Shown here: positions 54,357 to 60,000 of the stretch, one piece after another
Layout of the letters: the number at the start of each line of letters is the position of its first letter
Position numbering within the stretch: the stretch's first letter is position 1
Assembly (NCBI RefSeq): GCF_026151205.1
Contig: NC_087078.1
Coordinates: 6,095,675 to 6,155,674, forward strand
From: Bolinopsis microptera
Lineage: Eukaryota; Ctenophora; Tentaculata; Lobata; Bolinopsidae
Length of the DNA: 60,000 nt
Reading direction: 5' to 3'
The notes under the pieces: model-generated
Seen by the model: the letters and a program-made list of their open reading frames with translations, nothing else
What the model was told of the DNA's origin: nothing
Databases searched by the model: none
Translations under genes and position numbers: made by a program

Positions 54357-55150
54357 TTCTTAAGCGAACCCTAAATCATTCCACATCCACTTTATGTAGA
54401 CTTCGCTGCTCCCTTCCAGAATTTCTACATCAACAATTATATTATACTCTGTTCGAATCACATCTTTCCTACTGTATATCTGTATGGGGTGGGGCAGCTA
54501 AGCAACGTATAAGCTCAATATTTACTGCTCAGAAGTACTGTCTCAGAGTACTATTCGGTGATAGGCTGGCGTACCTTGATAAGTTTAAGACTTGTGCACG
54601 TACTAGGCCTATAGGACACCAGAAACTTGACCAAAAATTTTTCATAAAAGAACACACCAAACCGATATTCAAGCATAATAATATTCTAGCTATACAAAAT
54701 CTCTATACATACCACAGTTACCTCGAGCTCTACAAGATAATGAAATTCCGTGCTCCAATATCCCTATATGAGGGTTACACATGTTCGTCGAGGAAACCCT
54801 GCCTTCTTATCTGTCAGGTAGACCCACCTGACAACCACAACACTAGGTCAACAAAAATTTTTAACATTTTAACCCCAAAGTTCAGAATGACTGACTTTAC
54901 TACTAGTGTAATGTGCTTGCGAGGAAAACTTAAAAGTGCGCTATTAGCCAATCAGCATAACCACGCCCTGCTTGATTGGACCGTAAAAGATTTTGACTGC
55001 ACAAATATTATTTTCCAAACATTATAACTGGCTGTTCACACACATCTCAATTAAATTCCTCTAGGCTACTGTTTTCCAAGTCTTGTCCTGTGAGTAAAGA
55101 ATGTGTGAGAAGGTATTAATAAAATAAATGTATATTTTTTGAATTTTTAA
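54357..55150 (+). pseudogene. LINE-C C-terminal reverse transcriptase fragment
   Basis: Open frame of about 222 residues from the junction (LLKRTLNHST) to the stop at 55025-55027. LHQQLYYTLFESHLSYCISVWGG and FTAQKYCLRVLFG form the thumb/connection block typical of jockey/CR1-superclade LINEs, followed by NILAIQNLYTYH and HNTRSTK. A short 3' UTR with AATAAAATAAATG follows (55117-55129). An ATG upstream at 54335 lies in the inverted repeat and is accidental. With 49200-49636 it forms one 5'-truncated LINE. Confidence 0.75.
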
Positions 55151-55655
55151 ATCTAATCTGAAAATGAAGTATAAAGAAATTTTTAATTAGCACTGTATAG
55201 TTTAAGATATTTATAGCTTATTATAACCATTGATACAAAGGCCATAATCTTTCGCAAGCTCTTTAATATCCACCTTGAAGCCACATTTTATATCCTTGAA
55301 CCACACAATATAAACTAAAGCATGTTTTAGTGTAGACTTTTTGTCACAACAAGACTGCAACCTATAGTAACAACTATAAACAGAACCCCTAATGTCTACT
55401 AACAAATTTCTTCTACTCCTAAAATGAGCCCTGTCTCTAAAAACCTAACTGAACTAGCGTTTCGGTGTGTGCAAAAGCTTTCAGGCACGCGCATTCCTTG
55501 CCCCGTTAGTTACCTGTCCTTCCAAAACCAAACTAGCAGTCAAGGACAAAAAGTCATACACCAAATGGGCATTATATTTTATGAATTGTTTTACATCTTT
55601 TTATTCTGTAAAATGTGCTAAAATTAAATTTCTTGTTTCATTGAATTTCTTGTTT
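55151..55655. other. Intergenic, no gene recognised
   Basis: AT-rich. Two overlapping short plus-strand frames near 55424-55676 share the same DNA and have no recognisable domain. Confidence 0.5.
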
Positions 55656-55659
55656 CATT

Positions 55660-55694
55660 GGCTACTAGCCGGCTAGTAGCCGGCTAGTAGCCGG
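55660..55694. repeat. GGCTAGTAGCC triplicate
   Basis: Three 11-bp units, GGCTACTAGCC then GGCTAGTAGCC twice. The first is the exact reverse complement of the others, so the block can fold or flip. Confidence 0.85.
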
Positions 55695-55714
55695 TGTTCA
55701 TATGGTACTGTGCA

Positions 55715-55873
55715 GGGACGTTGCATAGACGTTGCATAGACGTTGCATAGACGTTGCATAGACTGACCGTGCAGGGAGTGTGCATAGTGTTCATTGTGCA
55801 GGGACGTTGCATAGACGTTGCATAGACGGTTCTTTTGTTGTTGCATGGACGTTGCATAGACGTTGCATAGACT
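55715..55873. repeat. 11-bp tandem repeat (GACGTTGCATA)n upstream of gene copy 4
   Basis: About eight GACGTTGCATA units in three clusters separated by GTGCAGGGA-type sequence. It stands where the other copies have the MITE-like 5' element. GACGT resembles half a CREB/ATF site; any role is inference. Confidence 0.88.
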
Positions 55874-55919
55874 GTCCGGAGCTAAACGACCAAGTTGCCA
55901 TTATTTTATAGGTTCAAAA

Positions 55920-57210
55920 ATGGGAAAAGTTGCGAATATGATATTGGCGGGATACTTCACACAAGTTGCTATATCAAAGATAATCGTTCAACTAGAAGTA
56001 TACAGTACGATCAATGTGATACTGGTGTGTGGCCTACTTATCGGGGTGTCTGTAGTAGTGGCTCTCTTGACGACCCTTAAAAGTGAAGACAGCAAATTGG
56101 TTAAAGGAGTACTAACATTGGTTGGGTCTTTCATCATCAACCTTAGTGGCGAATATCTTGGATTTAATTCAGTCTCGATCTTCATACGACAGTGCACTAA
56201 CATCTACGAAGATTATTACCTCTACAACTCGATCGTAAAACACTACGATTATATCACGATCCCGGTTATGGCTATAGCTTCTCTTGTGATAACAGTGCCT
56301 GAAAAAAAGAAATCCACAAGAATCTGAAAAAAATACCAATCTGCCTGACCCAGAAATCATTCTTCTTGGGGTTTGTGTTCAGTACACCACTTTACATTGT
56401 ATTTATGCTTTCGAAGAAGCGATGCTTTTTTGCCATAGAAACGGACTTGGATATTGGCTGGTGGTTTTGGTTGTGTCAGGCATCACCACCATCTTAACCT
56501 TTGTAAAAACTTCAAACCAATTCAGATGTACTCGATCATTTTTTACGTTAATCAGCTCATTCATCACACTTTTGAGTGCAGTACCGATAGGAATCATCTC
56601 AATTTCATGTGTCACTAGACAATTTAGCACTGAAACATATAACTATATCACGTTACCTATGAATGTGATAGCTGCTCTGATCCTTACAATCATGTTTCTG
56701 ACGAAGAAGAAAGATCCAACAGCTCAAAATCCTCATGTCATTGTCGCTCCTCACGCTCCCTCTTACCGGTACCCGATGCAAGCATCCTACCCTCCACAAG
56801 CATCCTACCCTCCGCAAGCATCCTACCCGCCACAAGAATCCTACCCTCCACAAGCATCCTATCCGCCACAAGCATCCTACCCTCTGCAAGCATCCAACCC
56901 TCCGCAAGTATCCAACCCTCCTCCACCGTCTTACCCACCTCAAGCATCCTACCTTCCGCAAGCATCCAACCCGCCACAAGAATCCTACCCTCCACAAGCA
57001 TCCTATCCGCCACAAGCATCCAACCCGCCACAAGAATCCTACCCTCCACAAGCATCCTATCCGCCACAAGTATCCTACCCTCCGCAAGCATCCTACCCTC
57101 CTCCACCGTCTTACCCACCTCAAGGATCCTACCTTCCGCAAGCACTCGGCACAAACGTACAAACTACTCAACTTTCTGAAGCTAGCAAAGATATTCTTCC
57201 TGCTCAGTGA
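55920..57210 (+). pseudogene. Eight-segment / SYPPQ membrane protein, copy 4 (frameshifted)
   Basis: Starts at the conserved ATG 55920 (an upstream in-frame start at 55863 lies in the tandem repeat and is not shared). Open through the fourth hydrophobic segment, then at about 56298 five bases present in copy 3 (ACTTC) are missing and the frame ends at 56327. The rest, including the second half and the tail, is open in the shifted frame to 57210. The usual TAG is CAG, so the frame reads one residue further to TGA. The tail is the longest of the four (over 20 units, with an extra RY insertion near its start and PPPP variants). AATAAA follows at about 57218-57223. Homology with copy 3 begins at the splice-acceptor-like AG, so its upstream DNA has been replaced. 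Confidence 0.85.
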
Positions 57211-57978
57211 ACTATGGAATAAACAGTGTAGTCTGAAGAGGTCGATGCAAGTTCATAACTGATCATAACTATAAGACTATACAATTAATAAAATAAACTT
57301 TTGACTGTTGATTTAGAGCTTCAGACTGTTAAAGTGGGGCGCCAAAAGATCACAATTAACAACGTAAAAACCATGTTTGCTTGACCGGTGGTCAAATATT
57401 AATGCTTTTGAATGAGAACAAATTTATATCAACAGTAATTAATAAACCTAAACGACAATTAACATACTTTTTGTGACAATGATTGCGCTATACTATAATA
57501 CTTTCTAGCATGAAATTTTACTTTTATAATCCACAAAGACGCGCGCCAAGTTGGACTCGTCGACGGTCTATTTCATATTTAGAACAAATATTTTAAGGGT
57601 ATCTGTACCAGTGTACCCGTTAAGCATGAAACTTAACTGTAGGTTTGTCATTTGTCAAACCGTTGTTTTACTTTGTATATTGATCTCCCTCTGGCTCAAG
57701 CTCACTTTGTCCAAATTTTTACTGAATAGATTCAACCAAAATATTTATATACAGCGGAGTTAAAGGAAAGGAAACGGCTGTCGGCCGGGCGTCGCGTTAT
57801 TAGGAAGTTTTATTGTTCACATTATAATTAATATTATGTTTGGTGGCCGGTAAATCTTTGGTTCATAATCTACCAAGACGCGCGCCGAATTGGACTCATC
57901 GACGCTCTTAGAACTAATGTTTTACGAGTATCACCTTCACATATTCATGTGTATACGCGTACTACTACTGCGTGACGC
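57211..57978. other. Shared 3' flank of gene copy 4
   Basis: No gene. Paralogue of 30089-30850 with scattered substitutions and small indels. It includes the left arm of the palindromic MITE near 57860-57930. Confidence 0.7.
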
Positions 57979-58091
57979 TTGACCATTGTTAATGATTTGG
58001 CCCGGCGCGCGCTACTTCGTAGCTCGTGCCATTTCGAGAAAAAAGCGGCGCGCGCTACTTCGAAGAAATTTAGACGAGTAACATCCGTCAA
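57979..58091. mobile_element. Second-family MITE (TTGAC...GTCAA)
   Basis: 113 bp, TTGACCATTGTTAATG to GAGTAACATCCGTCAA, with two GGCGCGCGCTACTTCG boxes. It is inserted in CTGCGTGACGC of the shared flank (empty at about 30856); the target duplication is imperfect. Confidence 0.82.
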
Positions 58092-58141
58092 CGTACGTGA
58101 CGCGCTTGTTGTTTCGGCGGTCGCGCGCTACTGCAAGCGAG

Positions 58142-58467
58142 CGCTCCTACTAAATCGCTTGCCCAAACTTTAAGAAAATTCTTGTGAAAAGGCCATTTAG
58201 GCATGAAAGTGATCTAGATCGGTGTATTTTTGGACGCTGATTCCGAATCACCCCCCTGACGTAGGGTTAAAATGCTTCCCTGGAGAGTTATGGGCAAAAA
58301 ACCGTTTTGGTCAGGGTTAGGGTTGTGGTTAAGATTATGGATAGCTTCGGGGTTATGGTTAGGGTTAGGGTTGGGATTAGGGTTTATGTAAAATTGTTTT
58401 GTACGGCTGCAAAACCAAAAAAGCCAAAGTCACGTGAAATTTTTGGGCGAGCGATTTAGTAAGAGCT
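58142..58467. mobile_element. MULE-type MITE
   Basis: 326 bp, CGCTCCTACTAAATCGC to GCGATTTAGTAAGAGCT, with 9-bp TSD GCAAGCGAG (58133-58141, 58468-58476). The interior holds TTAGGG-like sequence. The empty site is in the paralogous flank near 30984 (TACTGCAAGCGAGAGGG). Confidence 0.93.
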
Positions 58468-58555
58468 GCAAGCGAGAGGGCTTTGATTAGAGCAAAGTAT
58501 CACCCGTTATATTAAGTAAATCGTGGTTAGTAGTAAATCGTGACGCGGTTCATTG

Positions 58556-58675
58556 CATGGCCTGGGGTTTTGTAGCGCGATGCACTACTGGGTCGCGCGC
58601 GCATCAAATAATGCTTCTCGCAACCACATCTTAAGCAGATCGACGAGATGCGAAGGATTGACATCGTCAATCAAC
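58556..58675. repeat. Dispersed GC-rich repeat, copy 1
   Basis: About 110 bp (TGTAGCGCGATGCACTACTGGG ... GAAGGATTGACATCGTCAAT). An inverted relative is at 59800-59915 and parts recur at 31356-31450 and 31881-31990. Confidence 0.6.
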
Positions 58676-58722
58676 CTGGGGTTTTGCTGTATACTTCAAA
58701 TTCAATTGTTTCGTTTCCAGTG

Positions 58723-59033
58723 CGCTCCTACTAAATCGCTCGCCCAAATTTTAAGAAAATTCTTGTGAAAAGGCCTTTTAGGCATGGAATTGATCTACAA
58801 TCTAGATCGGTGTATTTTTGGACGCTGATTCCGAATCACCCCCCATGACGTAGGGTTAAAATGCTTCCCTGGACAGTTATGGGCAAAAAACCATTTTGGT
58901 CTCGTGACAGGCTAGTAAAACGTGAATTCGATTATTTAGGGCTCGGGTTAATTTTTTTTTTAAATTTTTTAAAAATTAGGGGTAGGGTTGGGATTAGGGT
59001 TTATGTTTTTGGGCGAGCGATTTAGTAAAAGCC
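58723..59033. mobile_element. MULE-type MITE
   Basis: 311 bp, CGCTCCTACTAAATCGCTCG to GCGATTTAGTAAAAGCC, with 9-bp TSD TTTCCAGTG (58714-58722, 59034-59042). The empty site is seen at 31128-31136 in the paralogous flank. Confidence 0.93.
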
Positions 59034-59150
59034 TTTCCAGTGAGTATTTTGAGAAAAAGCCAATTTGATGTCATTCGTTATCAGTTTTCATGCACAGCTA
59101 GGAGGTGTATGATAAAATTAAAGTTGCTTGGATTTATTTCAACATTTTTG

Positions 59151-59232
59151 TTACTGGGCCGCGCTCAGCCTGTCATTCCGCCTAATCTCTATTCTATGTT
59201 TATGAACACAATAGCCTGAGGTCCCCAGGTAA
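59151..59232. mobile_element. Ultra-short MITE with 8-bp TSD
   Basis: 82 bp, TTACTGGGCCGCGCTCAG to CTGAGGTCCCCAGGTAA, with TSD CATTTTTG (59143-59150, 59233-59240). The empty site is at 31240-31250. Inverted copy of 4570-4650. Confidence 0.88.
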
Positions 59233-59612
59233 CATTTTTGCATCATCGTTCGCGTTTTTTAAAGCATAAATCAGAGACCATGTGAACTTTTATTAAAACT
59301 AGAAGCACTTACGGCTCAGGTAATTTCTGCTTGATATGCTAGAGACTCCAGATACACACTTCTACTAGACGTATTTTTGACATGAGTTGAACTAGACTTG
59401 TTTATATATCATATATGCAATATGTAGCTAACTGATAGCAATAAGTTGTCATACATTGTATGAGTATGACCCGTTAACGGGTGATACTGATCGTAAAATA
59501 TTTGTTCCGTCGACGAGTCCAACCCGGCGCGCGTCCTGGTAGGTTATAAACCTACAAGTCCAATGACAAATGAAGTTGCTGTATATCATGTGCATGAGGT
59601 TAATTCAAATTG

Positions 59613-59735
59613 TTGACCATTGTTGATGGTCTGGCCCGGCGCGCGCTACTTCGTAGCACTTACCATCGGACCATTTCGAAAAGAAAGCGGCGCGCGCTAC
59701 TCCGATCAGAAATATAGACGAGTAACATAAGTCAA
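59613..59735. mobile_element. Second-family MITE (TTGAC...GTCAA)
   Basis: 123 bp, TTGACCATTGTTGATGG to GAGTAACATAAGTCAA, with two GCGCGCGCTAC boxes. Full-length relative of 57979-58091 and of the partial copy at 31476-31562. Confidence 0.82.
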
Positions 59736-60000
59736 TGTTAATTGCTTTTATTATCGACGAAAGTTCACAAATGGCTACAAATAGCAGCGTTTGATCTTGA
59801 TTCACGATGTCAATCCTTCGCAGCTCGGTGAGGCACAGTGGTGCATTTCGCCGATCTACCGAAGAGAAGAATTATTTGATGCGCGGCGCGACCCAGTAGT
59901 CCATCGCGCTACAACGTTTGATCGGAAACCTGGTAACTATTATACCGCGCGCCTTTTTTGTTATTCTCCATTCTCGGGCAAAGCTCTGCGAATATTATTA
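59736..60000. other. Shared 3' flank, end of window
   Basis: No gene. It contains the inverted GC-rich repeat (59800-59915) and ends in sequence matching 31760-31815, so the segmental duplication runs past the window edge. Confidence 0.65.

Overview
This window looks like eukaryotic, very probably invertebrate-animal, nuclear DNA. It is AT-rich and dominated by transposable elements. It has several clades of non-LTR retrotransposon, many short non-autonomous DNA transposons with clean target-site duplications (TSDs), kilobase-scale foldbacks, microsatellites and TTAGGG-like minisatellites. Open frames use the standard code and some end before AATAAA signals. No bacterial operon features are present. 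I cannot name the species.

The host-gene content is four copies of one gene family. The protein has eight hydrophobic segments in two homologous four-segment halves, then a long (A)SYPPQ hexapeptide tail. Copy 1 (5904-7064) is intact. Copy 2 (23683-25185) is split by a 381-bp MITE. Copy 3 (26372-30088) is split by a 2.5-kb RTE-like LINE. Copy 4 (55920-57210) carries a 5-bp deletion and a lost stop. Copies 1-3 share a 5' flank that is itself a MITE-like element. Copies 3 and 4 share about 2 kb of 3' flank. All four keep a splice-acceptor-like AG just before the ATG.

Layout. 1-3800: microsatellite, a duplicated gag-like fragment and 26 tandem copies of a 10-bp GGATTA unit. 3800-7100: flank and gene copy 1. 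7100-23680: the upstream flank of copy 2, stretched from about 2 kb to about 16 kb by nested insertions (hAT MITE, 3.4-kb foldback, unclassified repeat R-X, CR1/L2-like LINE, LINE ORF1 remnant, inverted LINE tail). 23680-32000: copies 2 and 3 with shared 3' flank. 32000-33000: a MITE holding another MITE and a LINE tail. 33500-41700: a second RTE-like LINE (B2), split by R-X and by a 2.7-kb element containing 1.5 kb of polypurine. 42862-46433: a second kilobase foldback. 47990-55150: a decayed gag-like region, then a LINE (C) split by a 4.7-kb TIR-bounded nest of satellites and MITEs. 55660-60000: gene copy 4 and its flank with four small MITEs.

Nothing suggests a pathway encoded here. The biological interest is the tandem transmembrane/SYPPQ family and the well-preserved insertion history, in which paralogous flanks serve as empty sites. 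All calls come from reading the sequence. Family names for LINEs and MITEs rest on motifs, termini and TSD length, not on database searches.
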